From an uncultured Collinsella sp. (GTDB taxonomy: Bacteria; Actinomycetota; Coriobacteriia; Coriobacteriales; Coriobacteriaceae): 7,128 nucleotides of DNA. Positions 1 to 6,507 of this stretch are shown here, one piece after another. Made by a program: the position numbers and the translations under genes. The notes below the pieces were generated by a model. The model saw only the letters and a program-made list of their open reading frames with translations, was not told the DNA's origin and did no database searches. The DNA lies in the NCBI GenBank assembly GCA_900554595.1, contig USHZ01000105.1, forward strand, positions 1 to 7,128. The letters run 5' to 3'. Each line of letters begins with the position of its first letter. The first letter of the stretch is position 1.

Positions 1-68
1 CCGCCGGTAATGCCCAGCAGGATCGTTTTTCCCTCAAGTTGCATTGAATTGTTGGATGCCGCCGTCAT
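1..68 (-). CDS. coaBC: Phosphopantothenoylcysteine decarboxylase / phosphopantothenate-cysteine ligase CoaBC, N-terminal fragment
   Basis: Only the first 22 codons are in the window; the gene runs off the left edge. They read MTAASNNSMQLEGKTILLGI followed by TG and the start of a further glycine codon. The string GKTILLGITGG is the characteristic N-terminus of CoaBC, the first strand and glycine-rich flavin-binding loop of the CoaC half. CoaBC joins cysteine to 4'-phosphopantothenate (using CTP) and decarboxylates the product to 4'-phosphopantetheine in coenzyme A synthesis. The gene starts two bases after the zinc-ribbon stop, so it is probably in the same operon. About eight residues precede the internal Met9, which could be the true start, but only the first ATG has a ribosome-binding site. 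Other flavoprotein decarboxylases share this N-terminus (UbiX, lone CoaC, dipicolinate synthase B chain), so the identity is likely but not certain. Confidence 0.75.
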   Translation of the reverse strand, partial: MTAASNNSMQLEGKTILLGITG

Positions 69-70
69 CG

Positions 71-790
71 CTAGGCTTCCTTGCTCGGGAGTACCAGGAG
101 GCGGTGGCAGTACGGGCAGTGCGTAATCTCGCTACCGTCGTGGTTGAGGTCGCTCATGGACGATGCCTGCAGCGCGGTGTGGCAGACCGTGGGGATATTG
201 CCCTGGATGGTCTCGACGGCCAGGCCGCGGAACTGTTTGAGCAGACGCTCATAATCGGTGAGCACGTCGGTCGGCAGCGTAGCGGCAAGGGCGGTGCGCT
301 CCTTGGTAGCGGCGTCAATCTGAGCCTGAAGGTCGGCGGCCTTGGCGCGGGCGGCCTTGGTATCGGCCTTCACGCCCTCCTCGAACTTGGCGATGATGGC
401 CTGCGCGCGAGTCTCGCGGTCGAGCGCCTCCTTGTGGGCGACAACGACGTCCTTGCGGGTGTGCTCGATCTTGTCCAGACGCTTTGCCAGGGTGGCAAGC
501 TCGTTCTCCAGGTCCTGAACCTCGCGGTAGTCAGAGCCGTCGACGTGGCGCTTCTTGGCGGCCTCGATGGCGTTATTGGTCTGGATTTCGGTGGTGTTGA
601 GGTCGTCGAGCTCAATGTCCAGATCCTTGCGCTGGGCGTAGAGCTTGGTCATCTCGGACTTGAGCTTCACATAGGTCTTGCGCTTGGAAGCGAGCTCCTT
701 GAGCTCCGGCATATTGGCAAGTTCGCCCTTGTTGCGGGCGAGTTCCAAATCGATCTGTTGCAGCTTGAGTAGCGTAGCGCCGGCGCTCAT
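71..790 (-). CDS. Coiled-coil protein with C-terminal zinc ribbon (CdsZ/CT398-like, zf-RING_7 family)
   Basis: The 239-residue product has a long, charged, helical coiled-coil region (about 5-170) with the family-typical segment YREVQDLENELATLAKRLDK (88-107), followed by a C-terminal zinc ribbon (about 195-235). Members of this family form helical hairpins capped by a zinc ribbon. Chlamydial CT398/CdsZ binds secretion-ATPase regulators and sigma-54, but the role in Actinobacteria is unknown. The usual ribbon has two CxxC pairs. Here the second pair is intact (CPYC, 225-228, followed by His229), but the first is reduced to Cys203-His204, with Pro200 where the first cysteine is expected. The start at 790 overlaps the Nif3 stop (ATGA) and follows a good AAGGAG. 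Its TAG is two bases before the coaBC start. Family call is firm, function unknown. Confidence 0.88.
   Translation of the reverse strand: MSAGATLLKLQQIDLELARNKGELANMPELKELASKRKTYVKLKSEMTKLYAQRKDLDIELDDLNTTEIQTNNAIEAAKKRHVDGSDYREVQDLENELATLAKRLDKIEHTRKDVVVAHKEALDRETRAQAIIAKFEEGVKADTKAARAKAADLQAQIDAATKERTALAATLPTDVLTDYERLLKQFRGLAVETIQGNIPTVCHTALQASSMSDLNHDGSEITHCPYCHRLLVLPSKEA
76..82 (-). promoter_or_regulatory. Shine-Dalgarno site of coaBC, inside the zinc-ribbon gene tail
   Basis: The minus strand reads AAGGAAG, seven bases before the ATG at 68 and formed by the Lys-Glu codons that end the zinc-ribbon gene. A second in-frame ATG at 44 has no such site, so 68 is the preferred coaBC start. Confidence 0.65.
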
Positions 791-1596
791 AAGTTCTCTC
801 CTTTTGTCACAGTCCACCATTGGCAAGGGTTCAGTATTTTAATCGTATGACGGGGGTCGACCCCGGCGTCAACTGCAGAGTTCATCAAGATATCCACGAA
901 CGGCTCCTCGGAGCGGTCGTGGCCGAGCAGAATCACGCTCAGGCCACGCAAGGCAAGGTCCTGCGCCACGTGGTAGCCGGCCTCTCCGGTCACCATAACA
1001 TCTGCACCTGCGGCGATGGCAAGCTCACCAAAATCGCCGAGGGAGCCGCCCAGAATGGCGATGGAGCGGCACGAGTGATCGGCGTCGCCCCACACGCGCG
1101 GATCGCTGCCATAGGCCATGGCGGCACGGTTGGCGAGATCGCGCAGATTGCAGGGATCGTGGAGGGTCGCGAGCGCACCCAGACCGGTGAGCTCAGGCTC
1201 GTCCACGTGCTCCAACGAGCTCATGGGCTCAGCGCCCAGCAACTCACTCAGGCGAACGCGCGCTTCGTGCGAGCGGTCCAGGTTGGTATGGAGCGAGATA
1301 ATGCTCACGCCGCAACGAGCTGCCTCGTAGAGTGCAGCGCTGCACTGGGGGCGCGCGGAATCGGCCGGACAAAAGGCCTCGGGCGCCTTGATATAGATGG
1401 GATGATGCGTCAGCAGCACGTTGGCGCCGGCCTCGAGAGCGCGGTGCACGTTGGCTTCGGTCGCGTCGAGTGCACAGGCAACACCGGTGATCTCTGCAGC
1501 GGGATCACCCACAGATAGTCCAACATGATCCCAGCCCTCGGCGTCCGCCTTGGGATAGCGTGCCAGCAGCGCACGTTCAAGCTCGGAGACGATCAT
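787..1596 (-). CDS. Nif3/DUF34-family dinuclear metal-centre protein
   Basis: Nif3 (DUF34) proteins form toroidal hexamers with a two-metal site; many are labelled GTP cyclohydrolase 1 type 2 homologues, but the physiological reaction is unresolved. The 269-residue length suits the short form without the inserted PII-like domain. Metal-ligand motifs are present: LLTHHP (61-66, His64 and His65), SLHTNLD (101-107, His103 and Asp107) and ILLGHDRSEEP (222-232, His226 and Glu230). The N-terminal WDHVGLSVGDP (22-32) matches the family's WDN-V-GL-V-GD region. The ATG overlaps the stop of the desulfurase as ATGA, and the sequence before it has only a weak Shine-Dalgarno match, so translation probably depends on coupling. 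The 3' end overlaps the zinc-ribbon gene in the same ATGA way. Nif3 next to such a zinc-ribbon gene is also seen in Mycobacterium (Rv2230c/Rv2229c). Confidence 0.93.
   Translation of the reverse strand: MIVSELERALLARYPKADAEGWDHVGLSVGDPAAEITGVACALDATEANVHRALEAGANVLLTHHPIYIKAPEAFCPADSARPQCSAALYEAARCGVSIISLHTNLDRSHEARVRLSELLGAEPMSSLEHVDEPELTGLGALATLHDPCNLRDLANRAAMAYGSDPRVWGDADHSCRSIAILGGSLGDFGELAIAAGADVMVTGEAGYHVAQDLALRGLSVILLGHDRSEEPFVDILMNSAVDAGVDPRHTIKILNPCQWWTVTKGENL
798..803 (-). promoter_or_regulatory. Shine-Dalgarno site fixing the zinc-ribbon gene start
   Basis: The minus strand reads AAGGAG seven bases before the ATG at 790, within the Lys-Gly-Glu codons that end the Nif3 gene. It favours ATG 790 over an in-frame ATG at 826, which would add 12 residues and lies deeper inside the Nif3 gene. 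Confidence 0.75.
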
Positions 1597-2771
1597 GCGG
1601 CGCCTACGATCGAGAGCAGCGTCTGGGCAAAGTCGTCCAGATCGCTCGGATTCACGCGGTCATCGTAGGAGATGCGAAGTGCGCCTAGCGCCTGCTCGCG
1701 GCCAATACCCATGGCGCTGAGCACGTGGCTCGGGTCCATGCTGCCGCTCGAGCAAGCCGATCCGGCCGAAACCTCAAAGCCGGCGGCATCGAGCTTGATG
1801 ATGAGTTCCTCGGAGTCCATGCCGTCTACGTAGATCGAAACCATTCCCGGTAGACGATCTGCCTGCGCGTAGTCGCCCATCGTGGCGTGAATGCGAGGAT
1901 GAGCCGTAAGCGTGGCGTAGAGCTTATCGGACAGGGCCTGCAGGGTCGCGCGCTCCTGGGCCACGTTCGGCAGTAAAACGGAAGCGGCAGCGGCAAAAGC
2001 CAGCTGCGTGCGCAGGTCCTGCGTACCGGCGCGACGGCCGGCTTCCTGTCCACCGCCAAAGATGCGCGGACGCAGCGGCGTGCGGTTCTTAAGGTAGAGC
2101 GCGCCGGATGCCACAGGGCCGCCGATCTTATGCGCGGCAACGGTCATGGCATCGACGCCCAGCTCGGTGACATCGAGCGGAATATGCAAGTAGCCCTGAA
2201 TGGCGTCGCTATGGAACAGGGCGCCCGCGGCGTGCGCGGCGGCGGCCAGCTCGCGGATGGGCTGCACCACGCCGGTCTCGTTGTTGGCGACCATAATGCT
2301 CACGAGCGCCACGTCGTCGCCGAGCAGCTCCGTGAGCGCAGCGGGCTCAATGTAGCCCGCACGGCAGGGCTGTACCAGGTCGACGGTAAAGCCGGCGGCA
2401 CGCAGCAGCGGCAGGTTGTCCAGAATCGAATCGTGCTCGATGGCAGATGCGATCACTCGGTTACGCTTTCGATCGCGCTGACGGGCGCCCTCGGCAAGAC
2501 CGAGCAGCGCCAGCTGGTTGGCCTCGGTGCCGCCGTTGGTAAGGATGATCTCGGATGGGCGAACGCGCGCGCCAAAGCTACGGGCGATCTCGCGACGGGC
2601 GACTTCCAGGCGTGCGGCGGCCTTCCGGCCGAGCGAGTGCAGCGAGTTGGGGTTGACGCCGGCGAGCTCGCTGTCGTCATATTCGCGCTGCGCAAGGAGC
2701 GCCTCGGCGCGCATGGGCGTCGAGGCGGCATAGTCAAGATTCACGGGTATGCGGTTTTGACCTGCGGTCAT
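1593..2771 (-). CDS. Cysteine desulfurase, NifS/IscS type
   Basis: This PLP enzyme removes sulfur from L-cysteine as an enzyme-bound persulfide and releases alanine; the sulfur goes to Fe-S clusters, thiolated tRNA or cofactors. The 392-residue protein fits the class-V aminotransferase fold. The N-terminus has the family's LDYAASTP (12-19). PLP contacts include NGGTEAN (79-85), the stacking His113 in IEHDSIL, NNETGVVQPI (163-172), HSDAIQ (187-192) with Asp189, and the Schiff-base Lys215 in AAHKIGGP. The catalytic Cys340 lies in SAGSACSSGSMDPSHVL (335-351), whose loop is typical of IscS/NifS rather than SufS. No IscU, SufU or MnmA gene is in view, so the sulfur acceptor is unknown and I give no symbol. 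The gene follows rpe by six bases, and its TGA overlaps the next ATG (ATGA). Confidence 0.95.
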   Translation of the reverse strand: MTAGQNRIPVNLDYAASTPMRAEALLAQREYDDSELAGVNPNSLHSLGRKAAARLEVARREIARSFGARVRPSEIILTNGGTEANQLALLGLAEGARQRDRKRNRVIASAIEHDSILDNLPLLRAAGFTVDLVQPCRAGYIEPAALTELLGDDVALVSIMVANNETGVVQPIRELAAAAHAAGALFHSDAIQGYLHIPLDVTELGVDAMTVAAHKIGGPVASGALYLKNRTPLRPRIFGGGQEAGRRAGTQDLRTQLAFAAAASVLLPNVAQERATLQALSDKLYATLTAHPRIHATMGDYAQADRLPGMVSIYVDGMDSEELIIKLDAAGFEVSAGSACSSGSMDPSHVLSAMGIGREQALGALRISYDDRVNPSDLDDFAQTLLSIVGAA

Positions 2772-2777
2772 AAGGGT

Positions 2778-3449
2778 TTATGCCTCCTGTGCGGCCTCGT
2801 TGCCCAGCTTCTGCAGCAGCGCAACCTCGGCGGCGGGATCTTCGGACTTAAATACGGCGGAGCCGGCCACGAGCACGTTAGCGCCGGCCTTGACGACCTC
2901 GGCGATGTTCTTGGAAGAGATACCGCCATCGACCTCGATCAGCGGCGAAACGCCGTGACGCTCGCACATTGCCTTGAGCTCGTGGAGCTTGGCGATGGTG
3001 CCCGGGATAAAGCTCTGGCCGCCAAAGCCGGGGTTCACGCTCATCAGCAGCACCATATCGACAACGTCGATGATGCTCTCGAGTACGCACACGGGGGTGG
3101 CGGGGTTGAGCACCACGCCGGCCTTGACGCCGCGCTGCTGCAGATGCGTGAGCGTGCGGTGCAGGTGCGTGGAGGCCTCGTAGTGCACGGTGATCATGTC
3201 GGCACCGGCGTCGGCGTACCAATCGACCGTCTCGTCGGGGTTCGACACCATCAGGTGCGCGTCGACCGGTACATCGGTGGAGCGCTTGACGGCCTTGAGG
3301 ATGTCAACGCCAAAGGTCAGGTTGCCGGTAAAGTGACCGTCCATAACGTCGAAGTGCACGTAGTCGGCACCGGCGATCTTGTCGAGTTCGCCCTTGAGGT
3401 TGGCCATGTCGGCCGAGAGGACGGACGGAGCGATTTTGATGGAACCCAT
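2778..3449 (-). CDS. rpe: Ribulose-phosphate 3-epimerase
   Basis: Rpe interconverts D-ribulose 5-phosphate and D-xylulose 5-phosphate in the pentose phosphate pathway. The 223-residue protein is a full-length single-domain (beta/alpha)8 barrel of the family. It opens with IAPSVLSADMANL (6-18), then has VHFDVMDGHF (31-40) with metal-site His32 and Asp34, DAHLMV (63-68) with His65, MSVNPGFGGQ (136-145), and EVDGGI (172-177) with catalytic Asp174-region acid at 174; the C-terminal AGSAVF (195-200) is the usual phosphate-loop region. The ATG at 3449 follows a GAAAGG at 3458-3463 with an eight-base spacer. Its last codons contain the AGGAGG used by the next gene. It is metabolically unrelated to its neighbours, apart from sharing triose and pentose phosphate metabolism with gpsA. 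Confidence 0.97.
   Translation of the reverse strand: MGSIKIAPSVLSADMANLKGELDKIAGADYVHFDVMDGHFTGNLTFGVDILKAVKRSTDVPVDAHLMVSNPDETVDWYADAGADMITVHYEASTHLHRTLTHLQQRGVKAGVVLNPATPVCVLESIIDVVDMVLLMSVNPGFGGQSFIPGTIAKLHELKAMCERHGVSPLIEVDGGISSKNIAEVVKAGANVLVAGSAVFKSEDPAAEVALLQKLGNEAAQEA
2783..2788 (-). promoter_or_regulatory. Shine-Dalgarno site of the cysteine desulfurase, inside the rpe tail
   Basis: The minus strand reads AGGAGG, written in the final Gln-Glu-Ala codons of rpe. The spacer to the ATG at 2771 is 11 bases, longer than usual, but the rpe TAA lies in the same frame two codons before that ATG, so no alternative start is available in between. Confidence 0.65.
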
Positions 3450-3467
3450 GGTAGTAGCCTTTCTGCG

Positions 3468-4475
3468 CTAATCGGCGAGTCCGTAGAACTCTTGAGAGGG
3501 GACGCGGTCGGTAAGGATCTCGAGTGCCCTATCCAAAGTAACACCGTTGTAGAGCGTTTGCTCCACGGCAAAGGTGAGCGGAATGTCTACGCCCAGTGAA
3601 CGGGCGAGCTCGCTCACGCTGCGGGCCGCAACGGCGCCCTCGACCACCATATGCGTGCGTGCCTGGTACTCGTCGAGCGACACGCCATGAGCGAACTCGA
3701 AGCCAAAGGTGCGGTTGCGCGAATGCTCGGAGGTGCAGGTGGCGACAAGGTCGCCCATGCCGGCGAGTCCCATGCAGGTCATGGCCTGGCCACCGCGGGC
3801 GTGCACCAGGCGGCTGATCTCGGCCAAGCCGCGCGTCATGATGAGGGCGAGCGTGTTGTCGCCCGCGCCCGAGCCGGCGGAGATGCCGCACACGATGGCG
3901 ATGACATTTTTCATGGCGCCGCAGACCTCGACGCCGGTCATATCCTGCGACAGGTAGATGCGAAAGGCCGTGGACAGCAGCAGCTCCTTAAAGGTCTCCC
4001 CTATCTGCGGGTCTTCGCTGGCGATGACGGCGGCAGAAAGCCCGCCGCGGCAGATTTCCTCGGCATGGTTGGGGCCCGAGAGAGCCGCCACACGCCGCTC
4101 GTTGCCGATTTCGCTGGCAATGACCTCACTCATGAGCAGGCCGGATTCGGGCTCGATGCCCTTGGTGAGGCACAGAACAGGCGTCTCGTCCGCGATGAAC
4201 GGCGCCGCCTGGTGGCAGACATCGCGCAGGTGCGTAGAAGGCACGGCAAAGATGATGGCCTCGGCGCCGTCGAGCGCCTGGGCCAGGTCCGTGGTGGCGC
4301 CAACATTTTCCGGCAGCACATAGTCCACCAGATAGCGGGGATTACGGTGCTCGCCGTTGATGCCGGCGGCCGTCTGCTCGCTATGGGCCCACATGGTCAC
4401 GCGCTCGGCTCGCGCGGCGGCAAGGCCGGCGACGGCGGTTCCCCAGGAGCCGGAGCCAATCAGCGCAACATTCAT
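3468..4475 (-). CDS. gpsA: NAD(P)+-dependent glycerol-3-phosphate dehydrogenase
   Basis: GpsA reduces dihydroxyacetone phosphate to sn-glycerol 3-phosphate in the cytoplasm, supplying PlsY and phospholipid synthesis. The 335-residue product has the normal length. The N-terminal Rossmann fold carries GSGSWGTAV (7-15), the dinucleotide-binding glycine motif of this family. Further motifs are AVPS (77-80), the conserved lysine in TKGIE (104-108), SGPNHAEE (133-140), the presumed catalytic lysine in GAMKN (186-190, Lys189), the TRGLAEI helix (214-220), GLAGMGDLVATC (236-247) and SRNR (252-255). The start lies six bases after an AGGAG and begins directly with the Rossmann strand MNVALIGSGS. Its TAG stop is 18 bases before rpe, the longest gap in the window. 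Assignment is secure; cofactor preference (NADH or NADPH) cannot be read from the sequence. Confidence 0.97.
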   Translation of the reverse strand: MNVALIGSGSWGTAVAGLAAARAERVTMWAHSEQTAAGINGEHRNPRYLVDYVLPENVGATTDLAQALDGAEAIIFAVPSTHLRDVCHQAAPFIADETPVLCLTKGIEPESGLLMSEVIASEIGNERRVAALSGPNHAEEICRGGLSAAVIASEDPQIGETFKELLLSTAFRIYLSQDMTGVEVCGAMKNVIAIVCGISAGSGAGDNTLALIMTRGLAEISRLVHARGGQAMTCMGLAGMGDLVATCTSEHSRNRTFGFEFAHGVSLDEYQARTHMVVEGAVAARSVSELARSLGVDIPLTFAVEQTLYNGVTLDRALEILTDRVPSQEFYGLAD

Positions 4476-4481
4476 GACTCT

Positions 4482-4486
4482 CTCCT
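4482..4486 (-). promoter_or_regulatory. Shine-Dalgarno site of gpsA overlapping the plsY stop
   Basis: The minus strand reads AGGAG six bases before the gpsA ATG at 4475, and its first two bases are the last two of the plsY TAG stop. This supports the gpsA start and close coupling of the two genes. Confidence 0.7.
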
Positions 4487-5168
4487 ACTTATCGTCGAGC
4501 TCGGTGACGCGCTTGGTAAACGAGAGCTTGGACTCCTTACCCGTCATGAGCTTTTTGATGTTCGCGCGATGGGCCCACACCACGGTGATGCCGATCATCG
4601 CCATGCAAAACTTGAGGCCCAGGCTGCTGTACGGAAAGACCGCGCAGGCAGCGATGGGAAGACCGATGGCGGCGGCAAGCGAGCCCACCGACACGTACTT
4701 GGTGATGGCGACGGCCACGATAAACATGCCAAGCAGCGAAAGACCAATGGGCCAGTACCAGGCAAGAATCACGCCCAGGCCTACGGCGATACCCTTACCG
4801 CCGTGGAAGTTAAGGTAGGGAGAAAAGATGTGTCCCCACACGGCAGCCAGGCAAATGACGCCGAGCATCCAATCGCCGGCGGCGCCGGGGGCCATGATGC
4901 TCACGGGGAAGCCATAGCCCACGCTTGCGATGAGCGGACGCGCGATAAGGACGCAGATGGCACCCTTAAGGCAGTCGAGCAGCAGCGTAAGCGCGGCCAC
5001 CTTGGGGCCGGCCACGCGCAGGGCGTTGGTGGTGCCGATGTTGCCGGAGCCCGCCTTGCGGATGTCCGTGTGGTTGAACACGCGGCCCAGGATCAGGCCA
5101 AACGGAATCGCTCCAATAAAGAACGAGACCACGGCGCAGATGGCGGTCAGCAGGATCGGATTAAGCAT
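4485..5168 (-). CDS. plsY: Acyl-phosphate:glycerol-3-phosphate acyltransferase PlsY
   Basis: PlsY is an integral membrane enzyme that moves the acyl group from acyl phosphate to position 1 of glycerol 3-phosphate, making lysophosphatidate, the first step of phospholipid synthesis in most bacteria. The 227-residue protein has several hydrophobic segments, at about 5-30, 57-80, 98-114, 128-155 and 160-198. The three family motifs are visible: GSGNIGTTNALR (40-51), GHIFSPYLNFHGGKG (112-126, covering the glycine-rich phosphate loop) and ANIKKLMTGKE (202-212). In motif 2 the usual Phe-Pro reads Phe-Ser-Pro and the usual VAT after GGKG reads IAV, which are modest changes. The ATG overlaps the end of der by eight bases and has a good AAGGAG. 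It is followed after nine bases by gpsA, whose product makes its glycerol 3-phosphate substrate. A tail of charged residues follows motif 3. Confidence 0.95.
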   Translation of the reverse strand: MLNPILLTAICAVVSFFIGAIPFGLILGRVFNHTDIRKAGSGNIGTTNALRVAGPKVAALTLLLDCLKGAICVLIARPLIASVGYGFPVSIMAPGAAGDWMLGVICLAAVWGHIFSPYLNFHGGKGIAVGLGVILAWYWPIGLSLLGMFIVAVAITKYVSVGSLAAAIGLPIAACAVFPYSSLGLKFCMAMIGITVVWAHRANIKKLMTGKESKLSFTKRVTELDDK

Positions 5169-6495
5169 CCTTTTGCTCCTTCTTCCTAAAGAAGAGTCGA
5201 ATGGGCGTGCCGGCGAAGTCGAAGGTCGAGCGCATGCGGTTCTCCACGTAGCGCTGGTAGGTGTCGTTGACCAGGTCGCTGTGGTTGACGAAGAAGGTGA
5301 ACGTCGGCGGGTTGACGCCCGTCTGGGTCACGTAGTGCATGCGCAGGCGGCGCTTGCCGTCCACCACGGTGTGGCCAAACTCGCGCAGGTCGGTGAGGAA
5401 CGTGTTGAGGCGCGAGGTGGAGATCTTTTGCGAACGCGTCTTCTCGGCCGCGTCGACCATCGCCCAGATTTTCTCGACGCTGCGGCCGGTCAGGGCCGAG
5501 ATGCGCAGGTACTGGGCCCAGGGAGCCATGACGCCCAGACGGCGGTCGACGGTCTCCATGCAGGCCTCGCGCTTGCGGTCATCGTCGAGCAGATCCCACT
5601 TGTTGAGCAGCACCACGATGGCGCAGCCGCGCTCGATGGCAAGGCCCATGACCTTCTGGTCCTGCTCGGTGACGCCCACGGAGGCGTCGACGACGAGCAG
5701 CGCCACGTCGGCGCGGTCGATGGCGCGCAGGCCGCGGACCATGGAGTAGTACTCGATGTTCTCGTACACGGTGCTCTTCTTGCGAATGCCCGCGGTGTCG
5801 ACCATACGGTAGTGCTTGCCGTCGCGCTCGACGACGGTATCGATGGCGTCGCGCGTGGTGCCGGCGATGTTCGAGACGATGGAGCGGTCGGCACCCAGGA
5901 TGCGGTTGAACAGCGAAGACTTACCGGCGTTGGGGCGGCCGATGATGGCGACGTTCAGGGCGTCAGGGAACTCGTCGGCGACCTCGTCCTCTTCCTCCGG
6001 CAGCAGCGCCACGATGTCGTCGAGTAGGTCGCCCGTGCCATGACCGTGCAGGGCCGAGAGCGGCGTGGGCTCACCGATGCCGAGCGAATAGAACTCCCAG
6101 ATGTTGTCATTCTCGCGATCGGGGTTGTCGAGCTTGTTCACCAGCAGAAAGACCGGCTTGTCGCAGCGCTTGAGCATGCGAGCGACCGACTCGTCCTCCT
6201 CGGTGACGCCGGTGCGGCCGTCGACCACAAACAGGATGACGGCGGCTTCCTCGGCGGCGGCGAGGGCCTGGTCGCGGATGGACGTGGCAAAGACGTCGTC
6301 GCTCTTGAGCGGCTCGATGCCGCCCGTGTCGACGATGGTGAACTCGCGGCCGTTCCAATCGGCCGTGTGATACGAGCGGTCGCGCGTGACGCCGCGCGAC
6401 TCGTGGACGATGGCGTCCGAGGTCTGGGCCAGGCGGTTAACGAGCGTGGACTTGCCCACGTTTGGGCGTCCGACGACGGCGACGATAGGTTTCAT
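5161..6495 (-). CDS. der: Ribosome-assembly GTPase Der (EngA)
   Basis: Der is an essential cytoplasmic GTPase with two tandem G domains and a C-terminal KH-like domain; it acts in late maturation of the 50S subunit. The 444-residue product is of normal length. Domain 1 shows GRPNVGKS (9-16), GVTRDR (35-40), DTGG (56-59), NKLD (120-123) and SAL (147-149). An acidic linker (about 166-177) leads to domain 2 with GRPNAGKS (186-193), AGTTRD (211-216), DTAG (233-236), NKWD (298-301) and SAL (333-335). The KH-like domain spans about 355-440 and ends in a lysine-rich tail. The start is set by MKPIVAVVGRPN, the family N-terminus, and by the AAAGGAG site upstream. The last eight bases overlap the plsY start. 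All GTPase motifs are intact. Many Actinobacteria carry der behind cmk; here it follows a DUF512 gene. Confidence 0.97.
   Translation of the reverse strand: MKPIVAVVGRPNVGKSTLVNRLAQTSDAIVHESRGVTRDRSYHTADWNGREFTIVDTGGIEPLKSDDVFATSIRDQALAAAEEAAVILFVVDGRTGVTEEDESVARMLKRCDKPVFLLVNKLDNPDRENDNIWEFYSLGIGEPTPLSALHGHGTGDLLDDIVALLPEEEDEVADEFPDALNVAIIGRPNAGKSSLFNRILGADRSIVSNIAGTTRDAIDTVVERDGKHYRMVDTAGIRKKSTVYENIEYYSMVRGLRAIDRADVALLVVDASVGVTEQDQKVMGLAIERGCAIVVLLNKWDLLDDDRKREACMETVDRRLGVMAPWAQYLRISALTGRSVEKIWAMVDAAEKTRSQKISTSRLNTFLTDLREFGHTVVDGKRRLRMHYVTQTGVNPPTFTFFVNHSDLVNDTYQRYVENRMRSTFDFAGTPIRLFFRKKEQKDA
5176..5181 (-). promoter_or_regulatory. Shine-Dalgarno site of plsY, inside the der tail
   Basis: The minus strand reads AAGGAG seven bases before the plsY ATG at 5168. 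It is written in the Lys-Lys-Glu codons near the end of der, so the basic tail of Der and the plsY ribosome-binding site share sequence. Confidence 0.75.
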
Positions 6496-6500
6496 CTGCT

Positions 6501-6507
6501 CTCCTTT
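6501..6507 (-). promoter_or_regulatory. Shine-Dalgarno site of der
   Basis: The minus strand reads AAAGGAG, five bases before the ATG at 6495 and overlapping the TAA stop of the DUF512 gene. It decides the der start: the frame is open further upstream to 6666, but those 57 codons lie inside the DUF512 gene in another frame and do not look like a Der N-terminus. Confidence 0.8.

Noticed and set aside
44..772. A 242-codon open frame on the plus strand.
   Set aside because: It is the reverse of the coiled-coil region of the zinc-ribbon gene; the Leu/Gly/Val-rich product mirrors the Glu/Lys-rich coiled coil.
831..850. An AT-rich patch in the 3' part of the Nif3 gene that could be a promoter element for the zinc-ribbon gene.
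   Set aside because: No -35/-10 pair with acceptable spacing was found, and the bases encode the conserved-looking C-terminus of Nif3.
2130..3599. A 489-codon open frame on the plus strand.
   Set aside because: It lies opposite the desulfurase and rpe genes, which have intact active-site motifs. Its product has low-complexity Gly/Val/His-rich composition with no recognisable domain, as expected of a mirror frame in GC-rich coding DNA.
3651..5189. A 512-codon open frame on the plus strand.
   Set aside because: It is antisense to gpsA and plsY, rich in Gly, Ala, Asp and His, and has no family motif; it is explained by the codon bias of the real genes.
4930..6027. A 365-codon open frame on the plus strand, with a second one at 6040-6516.
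   Set aside because: Both are antisense to der and plsY, with biased composition and no recognisable domain.
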